From contig NZ_LZZW01000013.1 of the NCBI RefSeq assembly GCF_014170375.1, positions 62,001 to 126,000 on the forward strand: a stretch of DNA of 64,000 nucleotides. Reading direction: 5' to 3'. The stretch is from Variovorax sp. UMC13 (GTDB taxonomy: Bacteria > Pseudomonadota > Gammaproteobacteria > Burkholderiales > Burkholderiaceae_C). The notes beneath the pieces were generated by a model. The model searched no databases. It saw only the letters and a program-made list of their open reading frames with translations, and was not told the origin of the DNA. A program made the position numbers and the translations under genes. Below are positions 1-8,404 of this stretch, piece after piece. Within the stretch, counting starts at the first letter, position 1; each line of letters opens with the position of its first letter.

Positions 1-363
1 ATCGGCCTGGCGTTCTACATGGGTGCCCAGTTCCCGGCCGACTACCGAGGCAGCGCCTTCGTCGCGATGCGCGGCTCGTGGAACCGTGGACAGCCCAGCG
101 GCTACAAGGTGGTGCGTGTCCGATTCGATGCGGCTGGAAAGCCCCAGAGCATCGAAGACTTCGCCACGGGCTGGCTCATGGATGTGCCGCCCGCTAACCT
201 GCAGCAGCCCGGCGCCGGCACACCGGCCGAACAGCAGAAGGCGCGCCGGCCAGCGCAGTTCGGCCGCCTCGCGGGCGTGGCGGTCGCCAATGACGGCGCG
301 CTTCTGGTGGCCGAAGACCAGAACGGTGTGATCTACCGCATCAGCCACGGCAGCGCCCGCTGA
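1..363 (+). CDS. PQQ-type sugar dehydrogenase (sorbosone dehydrogenase-like), C-terminal part
   Basis: The reading frame is open from the first base, so the gene begins outside the window; about 120 C-terminal residues are visible. The motifs FVAMRGSWNR, VPPANL, and the closing GRLAGVAVANDGALLVAEDQ and GVIYRI strand pattern are typical of the last blades of the six-bladed beta-propeller in the soluble glucose/sorbosone dehydrogenase family, which oxidise sugars in the periplasm with PQQ. The next gene also carries a beta-propeller and follows after about 70 bases, so the two may be co-transcribed. Substrate cannot be read from this fragment. Confidence 0.85.
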   Translation: MGLAFYMGAQFPADYRGSAFVAMRGSWNRGQPSGYKVVRVRFDAAGKPQSIEDFATGWLMDVPPANLQQPGAGTPAEQQKARRPAQFGRLAGVAVANDGALLVAEDQNGVIYRISHGSAR

Positions 364-433
364 GCGGCGCTCCCGCCCTTCGCCGCGCCGTTCCATGTCC
401 AAGCCCGCATCCCCTGCACAACGGAAGTCCGCC

Positions 434-1936
434 ATGTCCTCTCTTCTCTCCAGCACGCCTCTGCGGTGCGCGATGGCTCTTGCGGTCGCCGCCACGATGG
501 CCGCCTGCGCGAACCGCGCCGAGACGGTGCCGCCTGCCACCACGGGCCCAATGGGTGCGCTCGCGCCCACGGGGCCCGCCGCGGTCGCGCGGCTGCTCAC
601 GCCAGGCGGTCAGCCCGCGGGCCAGGCCGTGCTGACGCCGGCGGCGAGCGGCGTCGACGTCCAGGTCACGGTGCAAGGCCTCAGCCCCGGCGCGCACGGG
701 CTGCATGTGCATGCCAACGGCGCCTGTGCGCCAGGGCCCGATGCGGCCACGGGCAGCTTCGTCGATTTCGGCGCAGCGGGTGGCCATTTCGATCCTGGCG
801 CCTCGCACAACCATGGGCAACCAGGCCAGCCGGCCGGCGCGGCGCACGCAGGTGAGTTGCCGGCGCTGCAGGTGGGGGCGGATGGCCGCGGCACCGTCCG
901 CTTTCTGAATCCCAACCTCACGCTGTCGCCCGGGTCGATGTCCGCGATGGGGCGCACCGTCGTGGTTCATGCCGACCCCGACGACTACCAGAGCGATCCC
1001 GCCGGCAATTCGGGCGCCCGCATCCTTTGTGGTCTGATCGAACCCGGCCAGGGCGGCATCGTGCAGGGCCGCGCGACGATCGAAGGTGCCCAGGTCTTCC
1101 CGGAAGGCATTGCGGTCGATCTTCGCACCGGCACGGCCTATGTGGGCTCCACCACCAACGGCGACCTGTTCCGTATCGCGCGCGGCGCGACCAAGGCGGA
1201 GCTTTTTCAGGCCGGCGGCTCGCCCGGGCGTATGGGCGCCTTCGGCATGAAGGTCGATGATCGCGGGCGCCTCTGGATTGCCGGCGGGCCCAACGGCACG
1301 GTGGCCATCGTCGATCTGGCGACCGCGACCACTCTGGCCGCCATCGAGCTGCCCAAGGGCCCGCAGACCTTCGTGAACGACCTAGTCGTCAGCCGTGATG
1401 GTGCCGTCTACGCCACCGATTCGTTCCGCCCGGTGATCTACCGGATCCGCAACGTGCCTGCGGGCGGCACGTTGGTGATGGAGCCGTGGCTCGATCTGTC
1501 TTCGACACCGGTGCGCTACGTCCCTAACGAGGTCAACTTGAATGGCCTGGTTGCATCGCCCGACGGTCGCTGGCTGCTGTCGATCCAGCTGTCGACCGGC
1601 CAGCTGTGGCGCATCGACACGCAGACCAAGGCCGTGACCGAGGTACGCGTCGGCGGCCGACCGCTGAAGAACGGTGACGGCCTGGTCCTGTACGGGGCCG
1701 ACGACCTGCTGGTGATGCGCAATGTCGAAGGCGAGATCGTGCATCTGAAGCTTGCGGCCGGTTGGGGCAGCGCCCAGATGGTGCAGCGGCACACCGATCG
1801 CCGCCTACGCTATCCCACCACGGCCGCAGTGACCGCCGACGGCCTGATGGTGGTCAACGCGCAACTCGACAAGCAGAAGAGCCCTCCGCCGCTGCTTCCT
1901 TTCGACATCGTGACCGTTCGCTTGCAGGGGCAGTGA
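434..1936 (+). CDS. Lipoprotein fusing Cu/Zn superoxide dismutase and an SMP-30-like beta-propeller
   Basis: The ATG at 434 is chosen because GGAAG precedes it and it gives a clean lipoprotein signal (TMAAC, Cys about residue 25). Residues about 45-205 are a SodC domain. It shows HVH at about 91-93, GGHF (His118), the SHNHG histidines, AHAGEL (His138), VVVHAD (His179), cysteines near 98 and 199 that could form the family disulfide, and the C-terminal GNSGARILCGLI signature. The zinc-ligand aspartate is Glu here (HAGEL versus the usual HVGDL). Residues about 206-500 form a propeller of the gluconolactonase/SMP-30 type (FPEGIAVD, NGLVASPDG, NGDGLVL). SodC dismutates superoxide outside the cytoplasm; the ligand of the propeller is unknown. 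The domains are seen; joint function is inferred. Confidence 0.88.
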   Translation: MSSLLSSTPLRCAMALAVAATMAACANRAETVPPATTGPMGALAPTGPAAVARLLTPGGQPAGQAVLTPAASGVDVQVTVQGLSPGAHGLHVHANGACAPGPDAATGSFVDFGAAGGHFDPGASHNHGQPGQPAGAAHAGELPALQVGADGRGTVRFLNPNLTLSPGSMSAMGRTVVVHADPDDYQSDPAGNSGARILCGLIEPGQGGIVQGRATIEGAQVFPEGIAVDLRTGTAYVGSTTNGDLFRIARGATKAELFQAGGSPGRMGAFGMKVDDRGRLWIAGGPNGTVAIVDLATATTLAAIELPKGPQTFVNDLVVSRDGAVYATDSFRPVIYRIRNVPAGGTLVMEPWLDLSSTPVRYVPNEVNLNGLVASPDGRWLLSIQLSTGQLWRIDTQTKAVTEVRVGGRPLKNGDGLVLYGADDLLVMRNVEGEIVHLKLAAGWGSAQMVQRHTDRRLRYPTTAAVTADGLMVVNAQLDKQKSPPPLLPFDIVTVRLQGQ

Positions 1937-1991
1937 ACCGAACGTCTGCATGTGTTGGGCGCCCCGGGGTTTTGTCGATTGGGATAAGAGC

Positions 1992-2369
1992 ATGGAACTG
2001 CAGAAGATGTTGACGAGGTCGGGGTATGTCGTGGTGGGCGCCATGCTGGTTGCGTTGAACGTCGGATGCTCCTTCCCTGGAGGAAGAGGACTTTCGGGCG
2101 GGCGCGATGCAACTTACAAGGTCGAGAATCAACCAGGTGGGTTCTTGATTTCGTCGACTTACTCGCGCCCTTCGCTCGCTGCTGACAATGAGACCGTTCG
2201 ATCCTCCTGCAAGAGGAGCCTCATGGCGACGGCGCAGGACTATGCAGACAGCTTCGGCCGCACCATTCAGCCCTTGGAGGAGGGACGCGTTCGCGTAAGC
2301 ATGAACCACGATGGCACCACGGGGATGACTCGCTGTGATGCATCAGTGGCGGTCGCGTGGTCACGATGA
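1992..2369 (+). CDS. Small lipoprotein of unknown function
   Basis: The start at 1992 has GGATAAGAG just upstream and gives a hydrophobic signal ending in the lipobox LNVGC (Cys about 26). The mature part of about 100 residues has two further cysteines and no family that I recognise. It follows the SOD fusion by 55 bases and may be carried on the same transcript. A secreted or membrane-anchored product is well supported; function is not. Confidence 0.7.
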   Translation: MELQKMLTRSGYVVVGAMLVALNVGCSFPGGRGLSGGRDATYKVENQPGGFLISSTYSRPSLAADNETVRSSCKRSLMATAQDYADSFGRTIQPLEEGRVRVSMNHDGTTGMTRCDASVAVAWSR

Positions 2370-2432
2370 CTGGGAAAAAGCGTGCCGACCAGCGTTGCCG
2401 TCCGCCGGTCTCAAGCATGCTCAGGGGCAGAT

Positions 2433-2657
2433 TTACAACTTCGGGAACAGCGATCTGCTGTTCCATCGTCTTGCCGCCAGCTGAACCAAGTCAGACTCGG
2501 GATGATCCTGTGCCCGGAAAATCGGGCCTCGCGCTTCGCAGCGAACACATTGAACGTAGGCGTGTGCCCACCTCGGTGTCGGTGCTGGATCTTCCATCAA
2601 CTGTGGCAATCCGTCTGCTCCGCAGAATGGACATTTTGCAAGCGTCGAGCGAGTCAT
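2433..2657 (-). CDS. Lar-like restriction-alleviation/zinc-ribbon protein
   Basis: A 74-residue protein with CPFCG at the N-terminus, a second pair CVRC near residue 39, then EARGP and a closing AARRWNSR. This order (CPFCG, C-x2-C, GP, AxxxWNxR) is that of the Lar restriction-alleviation family, mostly found in phages and prophages, where it modulates type I restriction. GGGAGAG lies about 14 bases before the start. No other phage genes are near, so it is an isolated gene or relic. Role here is inferred from family only. Confidence 0.65.
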   Translation of the reverse strand: MTRSTLAKCPFCGADGLPQLMEDPAPTPRWAHAYVQCVRCEARGPIFRAQDHPESDLVQLAARRWNSRSLFPKL

Positions 2658-3622
2658 GGTTCGATTCTGTGCTCTCCCGGTGTCGAAGCCGTCGTATGTG
2701 CATGAAGCCGAGAGGCTCTCCTACACACGCCCTGCAGTCTGGCTTTAAAAGGGGCTGATCGCCAATCGGTAGACGCCCTGAGCAATACCGCTGATCAAGG
2801 TCGGATGGCCGACCACCAGAGGTCGTAACCGCCAAGCCGGTCCGTCCCCGAAAAAGATGAGCACGCCCTCAAAGAGGGACATGCGCCAGGCGGAACAGGG
2901 TTCGGACGTCAAACTGCGCAAGTCAGAACAAGGAGCCGCAAATGACGTCCGCACCGTTCGACCAGATGATCGGCAAAACGATGCAGTTCTGTAGAAGGCA
3001 CTCACCCACCTTTCATCGCTGCAAGGGGAAGGCAGGAGATGGAACGTACGGAATCGGGGGAGCCACCAGGGCACAGCAACCAGGTCAATGCGAGGATTGC
3101 GATCAATATCGTCCTGGTGATTGCAGAACCCACGCTCCATGCATTCTGGAGCGCTGAGCCGACGCCTGCCAGGGCGCAATCGTGGTCCAGCGACCTAAGT
3201 CCGACCCGCAGGGAATCACCTGCCGAAGTGAACGCCGAGAAACGGAAATGTGATGACCCGCCACGTCGCGGCCGGCCATTCTGGTTTTTGCCGATCTTTG
3301 GTCGTCCTTGCGGTTGCGACGATGGTCGTGGACAGCGTGCTTCATCTGAACGCGAGCCATTGCCGATCCACCATCAGCTCCGGCGTTGCATGTGCCCAAC
3401 GCGCCGAACCAGCAGCGCTGAAGTCGCGCGATCGCAATGCGTGCTGCCCGCCTTGGGGTTCCAGTTGGACTGTCCGTGCAGCAACGGAGGCCATCGCCGA
3501 ACGTCGCAGCTTCCCGTGCGCTCGGGTCTCCAGGTGGACGCGTTGATTGATCGTTGCCGCCTGGCGGCTTGAGCGCTTGCTCGCGTATGCGTCGACGGCG
3601 GCCTGGCTTGGGGGGAGGGCGT
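2658..3622. other. Intergenic stretch with no convincing gene
   Basis: Several overlapping frames are open in this GC-rich stretch but none combines a ribosome binding site, family resemblance and plausible composition. A short plus-strand stretch near 3060-3130 has a hydrophobic run (RIAINIVLVIAE) faintly like the first helix of a cation-diffusion transporter, but nothing after it fits. The region is best read as decayed or non-coding. Confidence 0.4.
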
Positions 3623-4018
3623 TCAACCTCCCGTGTGAACGAAGCAGAGCTTGTGACCTTCGGGATCGAGGCAGTAGGCTGCGTAGAAATCCGGTGCGTA
3701 CGCATGGCGAATCCCCGGCTTTCCTTCGTCTGTAGCGCCAGCGGCAATGGCTGCGAGCCAGGCCCTGTCGACCAAGGGCCTCGACGTGCACAAAAAGCTG
3801 ACCTGCGAGCCGTTCGCCGCGGTTGCCGGCTGCCCGTTGACCGGCTCGTTGAGAACGAACTGCGGCCAGCGGCTCCCCGGCAATCTCCAGATCACTCCCG
3901 CAGGAGGCGGGCGCGTCGACGACGAAACACGAACCCACCCCAGACTCGACAGGACGATGTCGTAAAACACTGTCATGGCGCCCAGATCCTGTGCGCCGAG
4001 TTGTATGTGCGCGTACAT
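3623..4018 (-). CDS. VOC/glyoxalase-superfamily protein
   Basis: A 131-residue single-domain protein beginning MYAHIQLGAQDLGAMTVFYD, the usual first beta-strand and helix of a vicinal-oxygen-chelate half-domain, and ending with DPEGHKLCFVHTG, the typical final strand. YAAYCLDPEG matches the metal-binding end of dioxygenase/glyoxalase-like VOC proteins. Many such proteins are of unknown substrate. It stands alone between non-coding DNA and the nnrD operon, on the same strand. Confidence 0.85.
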   Translation of the reverse strand: MYAHIQLGAQDLGAMTVFYDIVLSSLGWVRVSSSTRPPPAGVIWRLPGSRWPQFVLNEPVNGQPATAANGSQVSFLCTSRPLVDRAWLAAIAAGATDEGKPGIRHAYAPDFYAAYCLDPEGHKLCFVHTGG

Positions 4019-4090
4019 GTGCCGAGTCTAGACACAAGCGCTCGGCCTCAACTGGCCGCGCCGTGTCACTGGCGCGGACTTGTGCGGCTT

Positions 4091-5002
4091 TCAACGACGC
4101 ACCGTGCGGGGCTGATCTCGCCGTGCCAATTGAGCCATGAGGGCCGGCACCTCGCCTGAAAGCTCCCTGGCGAGATAGCCTAGCGGGCCTTGCCGCTTGC
4201 GCAACGCGTGCCCCGCGTGCGCATGCAGAAGCACGCCCCACGCAGCTGCCTGCAGTGGCGGCGCCCCGCGCGCGGCCAGCCCCCCGATCAGTCCGGCCAG
4301 CGTGTCGCCGGAACCGGAGGTGGCCAGGCCAGCGGTTCCGCCGTCGAATCGCCACGCAGTGCCGTCCGGCAAGGCCAGATAGGTCGTCGGCCCCTTGAGC
4401 ACGACGCACGCGTTCCATCGGGCGGCTGCCTCGCGTGCAACGCGCAGGGGATCGGCGTTGATGGTCTCCTTGGACAGGCCGCTGAGGTGAGCCATTTCTC
4501 CCGCGTGGGGCGTCATGACCACGGGCTGATCGAAAGGCCCGCCGTGCGCCGCCGACATGGCGAGTGCGTCAAGTACCGTGAGGCTGTTGCGAAAACACGG
4601 CAGCACGGCGCGAACGAAGGCTGCGCTGCGCCGCTCGTCCAGCATCCCGGGGCCGAGCACGACAGAGGCAACGGATGGTGCAACTGGCCGCAGCGCTTTG
4701 CAGCCGGCCTGAAGGAAGCCGCCGGCACGCGACTCGGCGAGCCCCAGCACGCGTGCCTCGGGGATCGCCAGCGCAAGCCCCTCAGCCACACGGCGGGGTG
4801 CGGCAATGGTGAGTTTGCCTGCGCCCGTGCGAAGCGCCGCGACGGCGGCAAGGAGGGCTGCACCGGGCATCTCGTGGCTTCCCGCCACGACCAGCACATG
4901 GCCTCGCGATTCCTTATCTGCTGATTCGCCGGCGTCCGGCAGGGGCCATCGCGCGAGCACCGCAGAAGTCAGCGCGCGGGCCTTGGTCGCAACGGCAGCC
5001 AT
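4091..5002 (-). CDS. nnrD: ADP-dependent NAD(P)H-hydrate dehydratase
   Basis: A 303-residue protein of the carbohydrate kinase-like YjeF C-terminal family, which converts damaged S-NAD(P)HX back to NAD(P)H using ADP. Visible signatures are HVLVVAGSHEMPGAALL near residue 36, PGMLDE, TPHAGEMAHLSG (about 180-191), VVLKGPTTYLA, and the catalytic glycine-rich loop TSGSGDTLAGLIGG near residue 233. The N-terminal epimerase domain found in many bacterial fusions is absent, so this is the stand-alone form. Its start is one base after the stop of the upstream histidine phosphatase (TGACATG), so the two are translationally coupled. Confidence 0.93.
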   Translation of the reverse strand: MAAVATKARALTSAVLARWPLPDAGESADKESRGHVLVVAGSHEMPGAALLAAVAALRTGAGKLTIAAPRRVAEGLALAIPEARVLGLAESRAGGFLQAGCKALRPVAPSVASVVLGPGMLDERRSAAFVRAVLPCFRNSLTVLDALAMSAAHGGPFDQPVVMTPHAGEMAHLSGLSKETINADPLRVAREAAARWNACVVLKGPTTYLALPDGTAWRFDGGTAGLATSGSGDTLAGLIGGLAARGAPPLQAAAWGVLLHAHAGHALRKRQGPLGYLARELSGEVPALMAQLARRDQPRTVRR

Positions 5003-5003
5003 G

Positions 5004-5771
5004 TCAGGGCTTCGGGGCGACTGGTCGATCGGGAGCTGTCGTCACGGGCGTAGCAGCCTCGCGCAAGGGTGCGACGAAGTTCACCAGATCCAGCTGCAGC
5101 GCCTCGTCTTCTTCGTGACGACGCTGCGCACGGTAGGAGGTGATCGCACAGTTCGGAACGTCTCCTTGGCGGTCGATCTCTAGAATCTGCTGCTCGTCCA
5201 TGTGTTCGAGGAGGTAGCGCATGCAGTTGACGATCACCTGATGGGCGACGACTAGCACGCGCCGATCCGCATATTCGCGCGTCACCATCTCGAGAAGGCT
5301 GCGAAGCCGGAGGATGACGTCGCACCAGCTCTCACCGCCAGGTGGGCGGAAGTAGAACTTGCCCACGTGCAGGCGCTGCTCGTTGAGTTCGGGGTGCTTC
5401 TGCTGGATCCCAACCTTGGTCAGCCGGTCGAGGATACCGAACTCTTTTTCGCGCAAGCGCTCGTCGAGACGCAGCTTCATGTTCGGCCGGCCGAAGCGTC
5501 CGCCTTCGACAATCAGCCGCGCCGTTTCCTTGGCACGCAGATAGGGCGAACAAAGGACGACTTCTGGGCGCTCCGCCTCGGGAAGCTGTGCGAACCAGTC
5601 CCCAACGGCCGTGCACTGGGCCACGCCCAGATCCGACAGCGGGACATCGATGTCCCGCCAGGACAAATCGATCACCGCCAGGCCGCCCGATTCGGCGGCA
5701 TCACGCGCAACATTGCCGGCGCTCTGCCCATGCCGGAGAAGCCAGAGGGAACGGGGCCATGAAGTAGACAT
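5004..5771 (-). CDS. Histidine phosphatase (phosphoglycerate mutase-like) family protein
   Basis: Residues about 11-18 read LLRHGQSAGN, the RHG phosphohistidine motif, followed by PLSDLGVAQ, SPYLRAKETA and a second catalytic histidine in VLVVAHQVIVNC near residue 177. The 255-residue length and the extra EKEFGILDRLT segment fit a broad-specificity phosphatase rather than a glycolytic mutase. It is the first gene of a two-gene operon with nnrD, one base apart. Substrate unknown. Confidence 0.88.
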   Translation of the reverse strand: MSTSWPRSLWLLRHGQSAGNVARDAAESGGLAVIDLSWRDIDVPLSDLGVAQCTAVGDWFAQLPEAERPEVVLCSPYLRAKETARLIVEGGRFGRPNMKLRLDERLREKEFGILDRLTKVGIQQKHPELNEQRLHVGKFYFRPPGGESWCDVILRLRSLLEMVTREYADRRVLVVAHQVIVNCMRYLLEHMDEQQILEIDRQGDVPNCAITSYRAQRRHEEDEALQLDLVNFVAPLREAATPVTTAPDRPVAPKP

Positions 5772-6054
5772 GGACCCATCCTAGGAACTCGGGCGCGTCA
5801 GCGTCGTAGGCGGACATCCCCCAGGCTAGACGGTCTTGTCGACCCCGTACGGAGATGGATGTCCTCACTTGTCACGGAATCGCGTGGCGCTGGCACCGAG
5901 CGGCGGGATTGGCGCTTGCTGTCGAGCACGCTCCCGGGCCGGATCGACCGGGCGGGCAGTTGATGATCTCCGTCGGAACGGCGAGCGTGCCTCCGACGTC
6001 ACGGCCCCGCCCTCACGTCGCAAACTGCAAAACTTCCGAACTCCAGGGGCCGTC

Positions 6055-6591
6055 GTGGACGAACTCTTCTCCCTTGAATTCCCGGTGTGGCAGATGGTGC
6101 TGCGAGGCACGGCCGTTTATGGCTTCTTGCTGCTCGTGTTCCGCTTCGTGCTGCGGCGCGACATTGGATCGATGGGCGTGGCCGACCTGCTATTCGTCGT
6201 GCTCGTGGCAGACGCATCGAGCAACGCCATGCAGGGAGAGTACCGGACAGTGAGTGACGGACTGGTCCTAGTGTCAACGCTGATTGCCTGGAACTTCGCA
6301 CTCGACTGGTTGAGCTATCGTTCGCCCGCCGTGGCGCGCTTTCTTGAGCCTCCACCGGAGGTGCTGATAAAGCATGGCCGAGCCATGAAGCGTGCGATGA
6401 AGCGGGAGATGATCACCCAGGACGAGCTTGAGGCGCAGCTGCGTGAACAGGGTGTAGAGGACATTCGCAAGGTGCGAGTGGCACGCATGGAAGGAGACGG
6501 TCAGCTGAGCGTTTTCACCTACAACGGCCGCGGCACCGGCGAGCACCGCGACGCATCTCTGCAGCAAGATGCCGGCCCTCCGGCCGGGTAG
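6055..6591 (+). CDS. DUF421 (YetF/YcaP-like) membrane protein
   Basis: The GTG at 6055 is chosen because AGGGG ends five bases before it; a longer frame is open to 5836 but its N-terminus looks non-coding. The 178-residue protein has two or three N-terminal membrane helices (FLLLVFRFVLRR, VADLLFVVLVADASSNAM, LVLVSTLIAWNFALDWL), then a soluble domain with PPPEVLIKHG, MKREMITQDELEAQLREQGV and VRVARMEGDGQLSVF, the ordered signature of the DUF421 family found in YetF and spore proteins. It probably sits in the inner membrane; biochemical role unknown. Confidence 0.9.
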   Translation: MDELFSLEFPVWQMVLRGTAVYGFLLLVFRFVLRRDIGSMGVADLLFVVLVADASSNAMQGEYRTVSDGLVLVSTLIAWNFALDWLSYRSPAVARFLEPPPEVLIKHGRAMKRAMKREMITQDELEAQLREQGVEDIRKVRVARMEGDGQLSVFTYNGRGTGEHRDASLQQDAGPPAG

Positions 6592-7301
6592 CCGCCAAAA
6601 AGGTGCCAGTGGTCGGTCATGGAAGTGGACTTCCGGCCGCTCAGTTTCGAGGTCCATGTCGCATCGAATCGGTCGTCTGGTCATCTTTTGGGTGATTGAA
6701 TCGCCGCTCCGAGCATGGCTTTGGCGACTTCGCGATGGCATGGATGCGTCTGGAGCATGTGAACGCCACGGAGTCGACGCCCCGCGTACCCACTCGCTTC
6801 GAGAGCGTCGCCGGAGGAACGGCATTTCGCACCATGAGCGTCGTGGCGCCCACAGCCGACGACGGGACCGGATCGAGCTTCCGGTACTCGCGGCGCCCGG
6901 GCATGCTTGTCGACATAATGCAGAACAATCCGGTCTATCACGCCTCTAGCGATCGCCGATCGGCAACCCCAAAAACGCGGCCTGAAATCATGGGTCACGC
7001 TGCTGTTTTCAAGGGTATCGGAGGGTCGCGTGAGCGGGAAGACGCAAGCGCTCCAGGCGTCGCATTGTGGTCGGAGTGATGCGCAGGCAATCTCCGGATT
7101 CTCCGGACGCAACGATGGCTGTCCTGAGCAGCCCTTGCGGCGCGTCGGACGCTTTAAGGCCGAGCCACGCCGTGCGTCGGCCGCGTCCGGTTGCGCCGGC
7201 AATCGGGTGCGCAAGGTTCCTACATTGCCCGAGAAGGGCCCTGCGTAGCGTGAACCACGACGTCGACGTCCGACGGCAATGCCTGACCAAGGAGCCTTGC
7301 A
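6592..7301. other. Gene-free stretch before a small secreted protein gene
   Basis: No frame here has both a ribosome binding site and a protein-like sequence. Near its right end, GGTTCCTACATTGC (7215-7228) has GG-N10-GC spacing with a good TTGC but a poor -24 half, so it is only a weak sigma-54 candidate for the gene starting at 7302. Confidence 0.4.
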
Positions 7302-7808
7302 ATGAGAGATCCGCAACTTCGCTGCACCGGGGCTGGGACCCGTACTCTCGCCGAAGGGGGTATTGACAACATGGCCGGGGACATACAAATCAGGCTTGAC
7401 CGCGAAGGAGCTCTACCCGCGCTATCAAGCCCGGTCCTTCGGCAGGCGTGTTTCGCGAGCGCCGCGCGGAGCGCCTGGAGAGTTTCTTGCGTGGCGTTCG
7501 TGTTGTCGGCGTGTCAGTTTTCCCTGGCCCAGCCGACGGGTAACCCGAAGGGCAGTACGGCTCCGTCTGTGCAGGGCAACAGCGCCAAGGCTGGCGCCAA
7601 CCGCGCAGCGCCCGTGGACAACGGCGCCGGGCCCATCGGTCCCGAATATGGTCCCTCCGAGGCTCGCACGCGGCGCACCGAGCCCCCTGGTGGAGGAACC
7701 GCAGGAGGGCTGACGCAGCGCAAGCTTACCGAGACCGATCGAGACTCCAAGAGCAGGACCGACAAGGGTTCTGCCGCTCCACGACCTGTGCCGCCAAGTT
7801 CGCGATGA
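7302..7808 (+). CDS. Hypothetical proline/glycine-rich exported protein
   Basis: AAGGAG lies eight bases before the ATG at 7302, which decides this start although an ATG at 7371 is also possible. The 168-residue product has a hydrophobic segment about residues 59-76 (SCVAFVLSACQFSLAQ) that resembles a signal peptide placed unusually far from the N-terminus, followed by a low-complexity tail rich in G, P, A, S and charged residues. No family recognised. The internal position of the hydrophobic segment leaves the true start uncertain. Confidence 0.5.
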   Translation: MRDPQLRCTGAGTRTLAEGGIDNMAGDIQIRLDREGALPALSSPVLRQACFASAARSAWRVSCVAFVLSACQFSLAQPTGNPKGSTAPSVQGNSAKAGANRAAPVDNGAGPIGPEYGPSEARTRRTEPPGGGTAGGLTQRKLTETDRDSKSRTDKGSAAPRPVPPSSR

Positions 7809-7949
7809 CGGTGCCTGCGGCCGGCTAGGCTCCGTGTCGTGACGCAGGTCGATACGCGGGCTGGCGTGGCCACCTGTATGGAAGCAGCCGGCCTGCCACG
7901 GCAATCAATGGCCCAAATCCAAATAGTTTCGATATCTGGAGAAAAAGCG

Positions 7950-8228
7950 ATGAATCACGAACCTACGTGCAGGGCTGAGGCGGCCCCCGCATCCGTTAAG
8001 CCTGCCGGGCCCAGCCCATCCTCAGTCGACGACAGTGAGGAAGCCAAAAAGTCGCCGGCGTTCAGGGAAGCATTGCGAAAAGATGACGAGCGAGAAAAGC
8101 AAGCCGACTTTCATCCCGATCGGGATGTATGGGGACGCACGGGAGCCGGTCCCGATGCAAAGAAGACCGATCCGATGACCTCGCAGGCGCGAGAGGAAAA
8201 GAAGGCGCGGCGAGAGAACGGCTATTGA
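7950..8228 (+). CDS. Small hydrophilic protein, unknown function
   Basis: The start at 7950 has GGAG eight bases upstream (CTGGAGAAAAAGCG). The 92-residue protein is very charged (EEAKKSPAFREALRKDDERE, AREEKKARRENGY) and likely disordered or helical. Such small stress-associated hydrophilic proteins are common beside the other genes in this window, but no family is recognised. Confidence 0.55.
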   Translation: MNHEPTCRAEAAPASVKPAGPSPSSVDDSEEAKKSPAFREALRKDDEREKQADFHPDRDVWGRTGAGPDAKKTDPMTSQAREEKKARRENGY

Positions 8229-8404
8229 CCGCCGTCTGGCCTGAAGGAAAACCGGCAGGCTTTTGCGCATCCGCAGCGCCGGGCCAGCGAACCTTTCCGC
8301 GGCGAGGAATCCGGACTGCCGTCGGCGACCGCGCCCTTGCGGCCGCCATCCACGGAGGGCTCGCCGCTCGGTATCACCCGTCTGCCGTGACACGGCAAGT
8401 ACCG

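Noticed and set aside
2745..2882. Minus-strand 45-codon hydrophobic frame
   Set aside because: No ribosome binding site, no known small membrane protein pattern, and surrounding DNA looks non-coding.
3039..3250. Possible N-terminus of a cation-diffusion transporter on the plus strand
   Set aside because: Only one hydrophobic helix resembles the family; no HxxxD site or later helices in any frame.
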